64,000 bases of DNA from Trichomonas tenax. Its lineage: Eukaryota; Parabasalia; Trichomonadida; Trichomonadidae. Under the pieces are notes generated by a model that worked only from the letters and a program-made list of their open reading frames with translations, was not told the DNA's origin and did not search any database. The translations under genes were made by a program, and so were the position numbers. Positions 41,383 to 52,160 of this stretch are shown here, piece after piece (position 1 is the first letter of the stretch; each line of letters starts with the position of its first letter). The stretch is taken from the NCBI GenBank assembly GCA_023091735.1, contig JALKBU010000011.1, positions 81,407 through 145,406 of the forward strand. Direction: 5' to 3'.

Positions 41383-41867
41383 GTACAAATCGAAATCATT
41401 TGAAATGTGATAGGAAATGCCTGTTTTCTGGCTCACAATATGCTTCTAGTCATGCAGGAGGATCCAAATTTGCATCCCTAAAAAAGTTAAAACTTCCAAT
41501 ATTAATAAAATGCAAAATTAAAATAAATTCATAGAAAATTTTAAGGATGCTAACGATACGCAAAATCCCAATGCGGGTAAAAAGGCTTGTACGCATGCGA
41601 CATTCTTTTAGTGGATTTCTTCTTTTCGAACACTTACACTTTTTAATTACAATTTAAAGTGCTTAGGAAGTGGGCACCTTATGTCAAAAAAGTTGCGGTG
41701 TTGTCTGATATCACGCATGCGACATGCCGAAAAAGCGGTTATGTGTGCAAGCGAAAAAGACCTGTGTCCACTGTGTTATCATTTGTGTTGCACATAGCAT
41801 ATAATGTCTAAATATAATAAAATTATTGATTTTTACTATAAATCACAAAAAACGTTTTTCAAATTCA
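41383..41867. other. Upstream region of LRR-IQ gene with 13-bp direct repeat
   Basis: ACGCATGCGACAT occurs at 41,591-41,603 and 41,713-41,725, 122 bases apart, each around a CGCATGCG palindrome. The last 100 bases are AT-rich. TCAAATTCA directly precedes the start codon at 41,868. Confidence 0.5.
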
Positions 41868-44800
41868 ATGGGTGAGGGAGACCTCACTCCAGTCCGCGTT
41901 TACGAGTGTAATGACATTCCTATCGACTCGATTCCGCTCGAAAACGTGAAATACTTGGGAGTGTCGGTGATGAACTTGACGAATATCTCTTTGGTAACAA
42001 AATTAAAATCTTTGCAACTCGTTACTTTCAGATTGTGCGCATTAACACAGTTTCCGGAGGAACTGTGGCAACTTCCGCAACTCAGATCTATCGATATCTC
42101 AGGTAACGCCATTTCGCAATTGCCTCAATCACCGAAATGGAAGGAAATGGTTGAATTGTCGAGTTTTAATATCTCTGAAAACAACATTAACGAACTTAGC
42201 GAGTTCAGGAATATCATAGAAATACCAAATCTTAAGCAATTAAATTTTACAGGAAATGTATGTCAAGGAGCTAACGATGCACAGAACAGAATGGTAAAAA
42301 TATTTCCGAAAATCATTGTTGTTAACGAAACTATCATATTAAGTCAGCATCGAGGTTATCTCGATGAAGTCGCAATATTTGATAATACATCTACACTACC
42401 ACTATCAAAGACAGACGATTTCTTCTTTAATTATGTCAAATACATGCACGCAACAGGAATGGAAAGATATTTGCGAAGACTTAATGCTGAAAATTTCTGT
42501 TTGAACAAAGTTTTACGTAAATACAGTTCCGCTGAAAAGATTCAGAGCAATTTTAGAGGCTTTGTTCAAAGAAAAATTTACAAAAAAATGCGAGAATGCG
42601 CAATTGTCATTCAATACCACATTCACAAGTGGTACAAGAAGCGTCTTCAATCGGCGAACGTTATTAAGCGTGCCTTCTTGCATTTCATGACGAAACAAAA
42701 AATCAAATTAATTCGCGCTGCAAGAGTCATTCAATCTCGCTGGCGTGCAAAACAAGTAGCTGAGCTCGCGCTGATTGAGCTTTTCTCTTCAAATGACAGA
42801 ATTGAGTTCTTCGTGACTCCAAATGATGCAAAATTCCTCGAAGATTACTGCAGACAAAAACAATTCGCGAATCCTTCTTTCATTCACACAAGCGAATACA
42901 AACTTCTCAGGCAATCAGAGCCAACGAAATTGATATTGCCTGGAAGTCCGATTGTATATTATTCGCTCGATAACAGTTTTGCTATCAGACATATGAATCC
43001 AAAACGAGCTCTTTCACCAGATAAAACAATTTGGTGCAATCACGATCACAATTACATGAAGATGAAAATGATGGTCAATCAGCGCGGTTTCAACTACACG
43101 AATTTATGTCCATTCGCAACATTGCCTCCATCGAAGTACAGAAAGCCAATAAAGAAAATTCAAATTAATGATAAAAGTCAATATCTCATTCTCTGTTACT
43201 TCGAGAGATTGTCAGATTTCATGCAGATCTTCCATTCACTTCAAATCGGTGATGTCAAAGGCGTTCGCTTGATTCCTATCAGAAACGTTCCAATGATTGC
43301 TTCGACAGTTTGCATTCAGTCAGCAATGAGATCTTTCATCACGAGATTGCACAATTTCCATCAAATAAGACAAGAAGTTCTCCACAAACGCGCTTTACAG
43401 ACAATTCGTTGTTTCGTTGGCTTAATGAGAATGAAGAAAATCATGGATGGTGTCAAGAGAACGCAATACTTCAGAGAGAAGATTACGAAACTCAGTTATT
43501 TCTATGTTCGCGATACATTCTTGAGAGAATTGTTTTACATGAAACCAATCATTCCTCTTCACTTCGGATATTCATCGGATCGTGAAATCATTCTCAAGGA
43601 AGGAAATTCTCCGATTTTGAACGCTTTCCTTCCACAAGACAACGGTGATGTCAAAGCAGAAGACTTAAGCACAGTTTTGAAGTTCGGCGCAAGTGTTTCT
43701 CAAGCCAGAACAACGTATTTCGCTGACCCACAAATGATCAATGACAAATTCCTTAGCAGATATGGATTCCACAGAGTTTCGTTTGCTACTGCTGAAGAAG
43801 CTGCTCACAGAGCGATTTTGCTCAGCTGGGTCGCCACAAAGAAAGACTGGTGTTACTTCGAAGAAGACATTGTTGACTTCTGTGCTGCAACGAAGATCAA
43901 GAATGCATGGATCGGTCACACAACGAGAAGAATGATATTCCATCTTGCTGCTCAACAAGGAAAGAAGATCAACATTCAGGCTTTCATTTACAGACCGGTT
44001 GATTATCGACTCAAAATGCAATTGATGCAGGATGATCAAAACAAGAGAAAGAAACCTGTTACACCAGACATCAATGTTGAAGAACAGATCGACATTCTCA
44101 GAGGTGTTTATCAGCCTTGGAAATATGTTTTCGATCAATACAAAAAAGATTATGGCACTGAATTAGTCGGACTTCCTGAAAAACCAAAGCGTCCAACAAA
44201 AGAACTCACGCATTCAATGAGACAGATGGGAACGATCAATGATCTTCTTCCTCCTGAACCAGAGCCAGAACCTGAAGTCGTTGAACAAACTCAAAAACCA
44301 ACAATATTGAACACAACACCAAGAACATCGAATTTCATTTCTCCTGAAGTTTCCAGATTTGTTATTACTCCTGTAAGGTCAGTGAACTCTCCATTATTCG
44401 AAACAAGGCCAAAGACAGGATCAATCAAGCCATCGACTCTCAAGAGAATTGTTGGATTCGACAGTTCTCAGTCTTTGACAGCAAACAGCTTTGGCGGAGC
44501 TCCTGTTGAGAAATTGATCGAAAAATCAACATCATCACTTGCCATCGAAAGAGCTCCTTCTCCACCACATCAAATTCGTCCTTCTTCATCGATTGTTTTT
44601 GAAACTAATTATCAAGAACGCGCACGGACATCAATGCAGAATGGAAGAAAATCTGCAATTTCAAATCAAACGTCTCAAATCATTGCAAAGCCAATCCTGA
44701 AAATTCCAATCACTCAAATGCAACAAACAAATACAACCACAGTGAGTAATCTTCCAAGCGCTTATAAGATCAAATCAATATCAACTCAATCAAGTTTGGC

Positions 44801-45662
44801 ACCTCTTCGTGATGTCAAATCAGCTCAAAGATCAGATTACACAGCAAGAGAACACACAGCAGAAGTTTTCGGTCGTTTATCACAACTTCTTAAAGTCACA
44901 GATGCTGTTCATCAAGCAGCAATTCATGATACAACACTTGAAGAAAAGAGAGCAAATACTACAGCTGCGAGAAACACAATCGTTCAAGCTTACGCAAACA
45001 CACATAAAATGCTTGAACAAAACGCAAGCGACAGTCATTCAAGAGCTAAAATTGAACGCGAAGAGAGACTTTTGGAAGCAGAGAAAGTCAAAACGAAAGC
45101 AATGGAACAAAAAGTTTCAGCTGCAAGACAGGTCAGAAGAGATCACGCGATGCATCGCGAGAATGTTATAGTTGGAACAATCTTTGCACAAAACTTCGTT
45201 TCAACAACACATCAATTGGCATCACGAGTTGAAGGACGTATTCTCAAAGCTAATAAACGCAAAGAACGTGAACTTGTTCAGACACAAATGGCAGCAGTAA
45301 GAGAACAAGAGAAACTTGATAAGAAGGAATACAAGGAATTCGTTAAAGAGATGAAAGAATCCAAACTCGAAATGGCCAAATTGGACAGAGATTTATATCT
45401 TGAGGAGAAGAAACTCCGCGAAAAAGGTCTCGAAGACAAGAAAGCTCGTCTTGCAACAGCGAAAAGCACAATGAAGCAATCGACAATGACAAGATCGCTC
45501 AATGCAACACAGAAACCATATATTCCACCAGACAAAATTGAAACAGCTGTTTTCGACGATGTCGAGTTAATGGCTGCAGAAGCTTCAAAACTTATAGGAG
45601 CAAATGTTGGAGCTCACGAATCACATCTATTATCAGAACTTATGAGTTCCGCTATGAATTAA
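41868..45662 (+). CDS. Leucine-rich repeat and IQ-motif protein (LRRIQ-like)
   Basis: 1264 residues from the ATG at 41,868 (MGEGDLTPVRVYE); the frame extends upstream only through non-ATG spacer. Residues ~20-160 hold LRRs (LQLVTFRLCALTQFPEELWQ, LRSIDISGNAISQLP). Residues ~210-305 and again ~480-540 hold IQ motifs, which bind calmodulin or EF-hand light chains (SAEKIQSNFRGFVQRKIYKK, RAARVIQSRWRAKQ, VCIQSAMRSFITRL). The middle is globular without a known signature; ~840-1000 is Ser/Pro-rich and disordered. Residues ~1040-1200 are a long charged coiled coil (LEAEKVKTKAMEQKVSAARQ). LRR+IQ proteins are commonly ciliary or centrosomal and trichomonads are multiflagellate, so a flagellar or cytoskeletal role is a reasonable inference. 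It converges with the SANT gene, 92 bases apart. Confidence 0.88.
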   Translation: MGEGDLTPVRVYECNDIPIDSIPLENVKYLGVSVMNLTNISLVTKLKSLQLVTFRLCALTQFPEELWQLPQLRSIDISGNAISQLPQSPKWKEMVELSSFNISENNINELSEFRNIIEIPNLKQLNFTGNVCQGANDAQNRMVKIFPKIIVVNETIILSQHRGYLDEVAIFDNTSTLPLSKTDDFFFNYVKYMHATGMERYLRRLNAENFCLNKVLRKYSSAEKIQSNFRGFVQRKIYKKMRECAIVIQYHIHKWYKKRLQSANVIKRAFLHFMTKQKIKLIRAARVIQSRWRAKQVAELALIELFSSNDRIEFFVTPNDAKFLEDYCRQKQFANPSFIHTSEYKLLRQSEPTKLILPGSPIVYYSLDNSFAIRHMNPKRALSPDKTIWCNHDHNYMKMKMMVNQRGFNYTNLCPFATLPPSKYRKPIKKIQINDKSQYLILCYFERLSDFMQIFHSLQIGDVKGVRLIPIRNVPMIASTVCIQSAMRSFITRLHNFHQIRQEVLHKRALQTIRCFVGLMRMKKIMDGVKRTQYFREKITKLSYFYVRDTFLRELFYMKPIIPLHFGYSSDREIILKEGNSPILNAFLPQDNGDVKAEDLSTVLKFGASVSQARTTYFADPQMINDKFLSRYGFHRVSFATAEEAAHRAILLSWVATKKDWCYFEEDIVDFCAATKIKNAWIGHTTRRMIFHLAAQQGKKINIQAFIYRPVDYRLKMQLMQDDQNKRKKPVTPDINVEEQIDILRGVYQPWKYVFDQYKKDYGTELVGLPEKPKRPTKELTHSMRQMGTINDLLPPEPEPEPEVVEQTQKPTILNTTPRTSNFISPEVSRFVITPVRSVNSPLFETRPKTGSIKPSTLKRIVGFDSSQSLTANSFGGAPVEKLIEKSTSSLAIERAPSPPHQIRPSSSIVFETNYQERARTSMQNGRKSAISNQTSQIIAKPILKIPITQMQQTNTTTVSNLPSAYKIKSISTQSSLAPLRDVKSAQRSDYTAREHTAEVFGRLSQLLKVTDAVHQAAIHDTTLEEKRANTTAARNTIVQAYANTHKMLEQNASDSHSRAKIEREERLLEAEKVKTKAMEQKVSAARQVRRDHAMHRENVIVGTIFAQNFVSTTHQLASRVEGRILKANKRKERELVQTQMAAVREQEKLDKKEYKEFVKEMKESKLEMAKLDRDLYLEEKKLREKGLEDKKARLATAKSTMKQSTMTRSLNATQKPYIPPDKIETAVFDDVELMAAEASKLIGANVGAHESHLLSELMSSAMN

Positions 45663-45754
45663 ATATTATGTTTGTATTTTTTATTAAAATATTATGTTAT
45701 TTAAAACAATGCATAATATCTATTTTAAAATAAACAAAAAACAAAAAAATATAA

Positions 45755-48454
45755 TTAATCCTTCTCAGTAAGTTGATTATATCGCTCTGTTATCTCAGCA
45801 ACAGACCTTCCTGGAAGGGAATCCGCAATGACTTGAAGAGGAATTTTATCATTCATCTTGGTCATAATAATCATATCTTCTTGATCCGTCCACTTGTTCT
45901 GATCTTCGCTTGGCTTCGATTGGAGGTTAAAGGCGAGTTTTAGAGTTTCAATTCTCCTATAAACATCAATCTTTGCCTTATCCGGGAACAATTTAACAAT
46001 TTTAGATCCAAGTGTCTTCTTTTTGAGTTCATCAACGATTAATTGATCTTCAGCTGATGTCCACTCATTCTTTGTATTATTTGGATCGTGCTGAATATCA
46101 TCCAACTCATTGTGCTCTTCAGCTTCGCTGTCGTGAACTGATCCTTCATCAAACTCACCACGAAGGAAGTGATCGTAATAAGTTTTGACGTGGACTGCTT
46201 TCTTTGGCGGGAAGAGGGCAGCGATACTATCCCACGAAAGTCCTTCTCTCTTCTTGCAGAGAATTAAGTTTTCTTCGCGTTTGGAAAAGGAAACATTCTT
46301 AAGTTTTGGTTTATCAGATTTGTCGGCCATGTATTTCAGTTTCACATTCCATCTCGACACTAAAGCATTCTGTGTTCTTCCACTGAGTGTCTGAAGAATG
46401 TCTTGCCAACTCTTTCCTACTGTTCTCATTTTGATAATTCTCTTATCTTCATCTGGCGTCCATGGACGTTGTGATGTTGACGGAAGATTCAAGTTCTTTA
46501 TCTTCTTCTTTAATGTGCATTGGCAATGAGTTCTAATTGATGTATCTTTTCTATCAGGAAACATTGCAAAGATTTCACGCCAACTCGCTTTTCTTTCCAA
46601 TGCCGCAATGAGTTTCCTGTCTTCTTCTTCTGTCCATGAATTGTAAGTTCTTTTATAGTCTTTATCATTTGCCGTTCCATCATTATATTCTTCATCGCTG
46701 CGCTTGTTATCATTAGAAAATGTTGCATTTCCGTTTCCATTGTTTCTTAAGAAGTACCAATGCATTCTGCAAGCAGCAGGAGTTCTGTTTGTAAAGTAAG
46801 TGTTGATTTTCTCCCAATTGGTGCGATGCTCTCGATAAAGCTGCATTAATAATTCATCTTCTTTCGCTGACCACTGTCTCTTGATCAAACCAGCAATGGA
46901 TTGATCTGTTAATGCATTTTCTTCCATTTCTTCTTCATAATCGTGCTCATTATCAGGTTTGTCATTTTCTGACACTGCCCACTGAGAAGTGGCAATTTTT
47001 TGAAGTTTTGTGTACCATCTTGTTGAAATTGTGCTTGGTGTTTTGTTTGGAAGCGCATCAGCTATTTCATCGAATGTTGCACCTTTCATTTTCATTTCAA
47101 TAACGGTATTTTCTTCCTCTGGAGTCCATAATGCAATTCGTGATTTTTCATTATCTGTATCATTAATTTGTTCTGTTTGCTGTTGAATCTCTTCAGCAGG
47201 TGCTGTTATAGCAGGTATAACAGGTGCTGGCGGTTGTGGAGGTATTTTAGCTTTCTTTCTTGAACTTCTGGGTGTTCTATATCCAAATGTATTTATATCG
47301 TTTAGATTTTCATTAGGAATCTTGTTTTCCATGATAAGTTGTGGATATAAACTATTTGTCCAATAGTTGTATAAAACGTTCACTGGATAATGAGGTAATG
47401 CACATGATATTGATTCCCAATCATCATGAAATACTTTCCATGCATCAAACAAAACTTCTTTATCTTTTGGATCAAATTGGACATCGAAAGATTCAGAATT
47501 TGAAAAACTGCTGCTTTGTGATTTAGAAATTGTCACAGGATTCTGCGGTAAAGGTGTCTTAAGTCCTGCCTTTGGTTTAATTGTCATTAAATGTTTAGAA
47601 TGAATCGTGTAATGTTGTTGAATTGCTGAAACTGTTCTTCCGGGAATAAACTCAGCAATAGCGTTCCAGTTCGGTCCCAATTCGGTGTATTTAGACATCA
47701 GCATCTCCTCTTCTTCAAATGACCATCTTTTAGCGCGAAGATTATTTTGTTTTGTTGGTTCATCATTTTGCTTATCATCTTGTATAATGATCTCATTTTT
47801 CTTGTCACAAATCGAATCTAAGAGCAAAAATACGTCCTTATTGTAGAATTTATTCTTCTCTCGTTTCATTTCGAAATTTATTTCTTGAATCTTGCGAATT
47901 AGTTCAGGATCATCGACAAGCGGTGGTGGTGGAGTCGTGTTTGGTGTGTTTTCTTGATATAAGACTGAAAATAATGATTTTGATGAGATATTTTCTCCTT
48001 TAAGCTGAGAAATAACTTTTTCTGTATTATAGTCGTTCATTCTAAGCATTTGTTTCGCAATAAAGTGTGAAAAACCCATATTTTCTATAAATTTAACATT
48101 ATTGACGAAATCTTCAGGATCATTCCTATATTTTCTGGTAGATTTTGTCGTACTTTGGCCAGATCTAGAAGTTGGTCTGCTTATTGGATGAAATTTTGAA
48201 AGTATTGATATATTATTAGTTTGATTTTTTTGTTCTTCAACTTTTTTCACAGTTACAAACTTGTTGGGAGGTATCTGTAGGTTATATATATTGGCGGTAT
48301 CACTCATTTCCGTTTCTTCGTAAAATAATTTGATTATATTTATCGAACATTTTAAATAATTCGATAAAAGCGCTTTGACACCATTCGCCGTCGCTAATTT
48401 ATCGATTTGGAGAAGAATACTATCGCTCTCTGTGATTAGAAAGCGAATCTCCAT
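45755..48454 (-). CDS. Ubiquitin-like + UBA + nine SANT/Myb-repeat protein
   Basis: Intact 899-residue protein. Residues 1-72 follow the ubiquitin fold pattern (MEIRFLITESD start, KALLSNYL helix, IKLFYEETEM turn, FVTVKKV end). Residues ~117-153 are UBA-like (VKFIENMGFSHFIAKQML). Then come nine SANT/Myb repeats: about 243-286, 327-368, 442-486, 527-570, 606-648, 663-707, 722-764, 797-840 and 854-896, most starting W(S/T)xxE(E/D) (RPWTPDEDKRIIKM, NKWTDQEDMIIMTK) and ending in a third helix such as TVSAIQQHY. Myb repeats bind DNA or histone tails; UBL-UBA pairs bind proteasome and ubiquitin. A nuclear protein linking chromatin to ubiquitin is inferred. The second repeat lacks the first tryptophan. 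An Inr (TCATTTTT) lies 15 bases upstream of the ATG. Confidence 0.87.
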   Translation of the reverse strand: MEIRFLITESDSILLQIDKLATANGVKALLSNYLKCSINIIKLFYEETEMSDTANIYNLQIPPNKFVTVKKVEEQKNQTNNISILSKFHPISRPTSRSGQSTTKSTRKYRNDPEDFVNNVKFIENMGFSHFIAKQMLRMNDYNTEKVISQLKGENISSKSLFSVLYQENTPNTTPPPPLVDDPELIRKIQEINFEMKREKNKFYNKDVFLLLDSICDKKNEIIIQDDKQNDEPTKQNNLRAKRWSFEEEEMLMSKYTELGPNWNAIAEFIPGRTVSAIQQHYTIHSKHLMTIKPKAGLKTPLPQNPVTISKSQSSSFSNSESFDVQFDPKDKEVLFDAWKVFHDDWESISCALPHYPVNVLYNYWTNSLYPQLIMENKIPNENLNDINTFGYRTPRSSRKKAKIPPQPPAPVIPAITAPAEEIQQQTEQINDTDNEKSRIALWTPEEENTVIEMKMKGATFDEIADALPNKTPSTISTRWYTKLQKIATSQWAVSENDKPDNEHDYEEEMEENALTDQSIAGLIKRQWSAKEDELLMQLYREHRTNWEKINTYFTNRTPAACRMHWYFLRNNGNGNATFSNDNKRSDEEYNDGTANDKDYKRTYNSWTEEEDRKLIAALERKASWREIFAMFPDRKDTSIRTHCQCTLKKKIKNLNLPSTSQRPWTPDEDKRIIKMRTVGKSWQDILQTLSGRTQNALVSRWNVKLKYMADKSDKPKLKNVSFSKREENLILCKKREGLSWDSIAALFPPKKAVHVKTYYDHFLRGEFDEGSVHDSEAEEHNELDDIQHDPNNTKNEWTSAEDQLIVDELKKKTLGSKIVKLFPDKAKIDVYRRIETLKLAFNLQSKPSEDQNKWTDQEDMIIMTKMNDKIPLQVIADSLPGRSVAEITERYNQLTEKD

Positions 48455-48463
48455 AAAAAATCT

Positions 48464-48471
48464 AAAAATGA
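48464..48471 (-). promoter_or_regulatory. Inr-type initiator of the nine-SANT gene
   Basis: On the minus strand this reads TCATTTTT, a full match to the trichomonad Inr. The +1 A at 48,469 lies 15 bases before the ATG at 48,454. Confidence 0.55.
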
Positions 48472-49660
48472 TTTTTATCGTTCTTTTGTTAAAAAATTAA
48501 TTTTCAAAAATTTGATATATTTTGATTCGGATCTTAAAGAGGATTGTTTTAAATCGACTGTCAAAAAATTTGATATTTTTCAATTTTCTGCTATTTTCGT
48601 TTTTTATCTTTCGCATTATCATATATGGGTGCTGGTTATCGCATTTTTCTCAACATTTGTTGTTTTTTAATTTTCATGAAAATTAAATTGATTTCAAATT
48701 TACAACTTTCGATCATAATTTCTATGAGCAGAACCATGTTTTAAAGAGAACCTTCAAAACATGTTCATTTTAAAATACTTATTTCATATTTTTGGAATTT
48801 GTTTTTTGAGCATTCCTGTATTCATTTAGCTAATTATTGAAATTCTACGATCAAACCTGATAACGATTAATGGGGAAAATATTTTTCATGAAAATGATTT
48901 GCTAATCATGGGAACTTCAAAATATTGAGTTATAATTCCATTTATTACATATTGTTAACTTTTAAGAAATATTGACTTGCAATTGTTTACTGTTGATTTT
49001 TTTTGACATACGATAAATCCAATTGAAAGTAAATAACCTTATTTTATAACTTATAGAGTTTAAAAATTTAATGTATTTCAATATACACAATGGATGCAGA
49101 TCTTTAATTCAAGTTTATTTTGTATCCAACTTTAAAAATTGTAAAAATAAAGGCTGTGACGCTCTTAACCTTATTTTAAAAAATTCTTCTCGGGCTAATA
49201 AAATGCTTCTTATCATTGAATACTATTATATTAATATTTTAACACAATGATATAGTCAATAACAACATAGAGCTAAATATTATTATACATTTAGTTAGGT
49301 GTGGATCTCATTTTTGTTGAAAATATATTCAAATGAGGAGAAGACAAACTATACCGAAAATTTTTGGTATTGTTTGTAGTTTTGGGGAAGGAAGAGGTTT
49401 AGAGGAATTTATAAACAGCCATTATGACCTTATGAAGCCCGCTCAAATACGCTTCTCATTATCCATAGATTTTCACGCCTGTTAGACACATGTGTCTAGA
49501 CACACATATATATCTTTATATATCATGATGTCAGAAATATTATGATTACGTGTCAAATTGATGACCTTCAAAATGAGATATAAAATGTGGATAAGCCAAT
49601 CACACAATATTCATATTTGCATGTAAAATAATGCACGCTCATTGATATTTTTATTGTTGA
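48472..49660. other. AT-rich gene-free region with nested palindromes
   Basis: About 1.2 kb with no convincing ORF. At 49,483-49,498 TAGACACATGTGTCTA is a perfect 16-base palindrome, overlapped by the 14-base palindrome TGTGTCTAGACACA (49,491-49,504) and followed by a TA-rich stretch. Nothing else stands out. Confidence 0.5.
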
Positions 49661-49739
49661 ATACCGCCTGGACCAAAAATTTCCAAAATTCCAAATAAAT
49701 TCTCGACCCATCAAAAACAGCCTGGCACGAACATCGCCA

Positions 49740-50099
49740 TTAAATTCGGGGTGTGGGCGGACGCCTTTCCCAATGATATTCCCACATCGAGAAAAACTTC
49801 AAATAGGTTATCTCACTTTTCGCTCTAGGTGGATTTGGATAAAATCGAATCGCATACAAAACATGATGCTTGTTGCTGTTATCGAGTTTGCTAAGCCCGA
49901 TATCTGTGAGAGGTGGATATTTTGTATTATTATTGTCTATCCAATCTGCAAATTGCCGAAAATAAACCTCTCCCATTTTTTTATCCCTTAAAAGGGCAAA
50001 AATGAATGTGTCTTTGTAAAGCAAGTTTTTGTGAGTGTCGGACACAATGAACAGACATATTGAATTTTTGAACTGTGTCGGAAGTTTACACAGACACAC
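49740..50099 (-). pseudogene. Coding-like fragment of unknown protein
   Basis: A minus-strand frame of 119 codons with no ATG at its start (GTG); the first internal ATG is in DKKMGEVYFRQFADW. The composition is more balanced than in random AT-rich frames (IGLSKLDNSNKHHVLYAIRF, WEYHWERRPPTPRI). The region (49,660-50,100) is also less AT-rich than its flanks. I cannot assign it to a family; it may be a relic of a mobile element or of a gene whose 5' part is lost. Confidence 0.3.
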
Positions 50100-51847
50100 A
50101 CAATTTTTTCGAATGTTGTTTTCTTCAATAATACGATTTTGTATCTATTATAAATCATTTATGCCGTATTAAAATCGAAATTCATTGATTTTTTTAGTGC
50201 AAAATTACAAAAGACACATAAAAAATTAAATTTTCAAAACGAGACATTGTTCAAGACAATGGGGATGACAGGTCAGACACTTAACGTATAGATTTTAAGA
50301 AGCGTACGCTCAAATGATGTTTGAGTAGAATAGGTCAAACTGAGGAAGTACTACCCTAAGTTTGATTGAATTCTTCATCAGTGGAGTTCAGGCCTTCTGA
50401 TTTTTTTTGATGTAAGCTTTAGCGAGGTGCCACGGAAAAACCACCTCCTATTACTTCTTGAGCCTTTAAGGACTGCAACTACACCATATATACTTCCATT
50501 CTATCCTAAAGCTGCGCCTCTAAACTTGACTTCGAAAATAGATTTTTTCGATAATTTGGTGAACTCATACGACAATGCAAAATCTTGCCGTTAAGAACCT
50601 ACACATGTAGGGGTAAGGATTCATCTGAGCTTATGTTGTCAAAAAAGTTTGTTTTTTTAATAAATTTCTCAATAATTGCATCTCAGATCTCGACAACATC
50701 GCGCATTTGTGCCGAAATTCGGTCATAATCATAGGGTTTAACCCATACAAACACTAACTAGCCTTAAATCTTCGCTTAATTCCGTCAAAATGTCAAAAAC
50801 TAACTAATTAAATCTCGATTATCTTTTTCAATTTCTAATCTTTCGGACCTTTTCTACTGCCGATGTTCATGGTATACCTAAGGGTTTCAACCATGAAAGA
50901 TTCAAAAAAAATCCATTTATTTTTCAAGATAATATCTTGATATTTTTTTTCATTTCTAAATATTTTTCTCAATAAACATTTGGAAACCTTCTTTTCTGAT
51001 GCATACTTCATTGTTCATCTGTTTAATTGCTATAAAACATACTTTTACTAAAAATGTTATTTTTTTGTTCGAATGAACTAATTAGGCTCATTTTTACCAA
51101 TTATCTCAAAAGTTCCATGCAAATGATTTACTGTACATTTAAACGAAGTTGAAGCAATTTTTCGCACTAAATATCATGTTTGAAATAAAAATTTATTTTT
51201 GATGGAAAAGCTTGGAGTATATTGCAGTACGTGTATATGTAATTATAATGCTACGGTTTTTCTATACAAATTCACATATTTTAACAGATAAAAAAAATTT
51301 CAAAACGAAAATTGCTTAAAAAAAGTTTTTATTTTTCTGAAAGATCAAAGAAGAGTGCCATCTCCGGCTTAAACATCATGAATGAAAGCAGAATGGCGAA
51401 AAATCAAATAACTCTCGCAATATAAAACTAAGATGCATGAAAAATTAAGCAAAAAAACAGCATAGAGGATATATAAAAAAAAACAAAAAATTGCTCAAAA
51501 AAGGGCAAAACTTGGAGATGATTTAGTGATAAAGTATTGGCACCTGAAAATGACCCAAGGAAGATATTTGTCAATCTGAAGCACGAATTGATGCTCCATA
51601 TCCTTTAAACAGGCGAATAATTGTTGACAAATATCCCAAATTTTGGAATTTGGGAAAAAGGAGCGAGTTTAAGGGTGGCACAAGGTCAAGGGTGTATTAA
51701 AGTCTAAAATCCTGCTTCAAAAATTCAAGTTCTGGAGACGGCAGTGGCGATTTGGCTGCAAGCAAAAAATTGTTCATGGAAAAGTGATGTCTATCGTCAT
51801 GACTCCCCCTTCTTTCCTATCGTTGGTGAAAGTATGGCAAATCTGGG
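50100..51847. other. Gene-poor region with short structured words
   Basis: About 1.7 kb without a supported gene. It contains a GAGGTG..CACCTC stem near 50,425-50,448, a CCGAAATTCGG palindrome near 50,717 and a CCCAAATTTTGGAATTTGGG stem near 51,637. The composition alternates between very AT-rich and moderately GC-rich patches, as expected for old transposon debris. No element family was recognised. Confidence 0.35.
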
Positions 51848-52160
51848 TATTATGTATTTCCAAGAATGCTCAATTTCTGGTTGGTTTCCTCAATACAAGC
51901 GATGCTCTGTAGAAAATCAACCAGAAATTGAGCAATTCTGGAAATATTTAATAATAGCAAAATTTTAATATGTTTATTCGTAAAATAAAAGTAGAAACAT
52001 TACGACTGGTCGTAGCAGCTGACCATCTGTAAGTAATAAGGATAAAAAACCAGTTCATATTGAAATGAGTTCGATCGAAGATAAAAATTGCTTCAGCTTG
52101 TATTCTGAATGCAGAAACGCAACAAATATTTATCGCAGATGACTAGCTGTAAGTAATAAA
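51848..52160 (-). repeat. Repeated element, copy B, ending in a long hairpin
   Basis: Read on the minus strand it has the same parts as copy A at 41.1 kb: TTACTTACAGCTAGTCATCT (52,160 inward), a second copy of that word (52,014-52,039, plus strand reading GACCATCTGTAAGTAATAAG), CGAATAAACAT (about 51,970-51,980), AAATTTTGCTATTATT, then a hairpin. The arms are 51,912-51,956 and 51,848-51,891 (CAGAAATTGAGCAATTCTGG against CCAAGAATGCTCAATTTCTG), with a loop of 20 bases. Compared with copy A the arms differ at many positions but stay paired. Confidence 0.8.
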
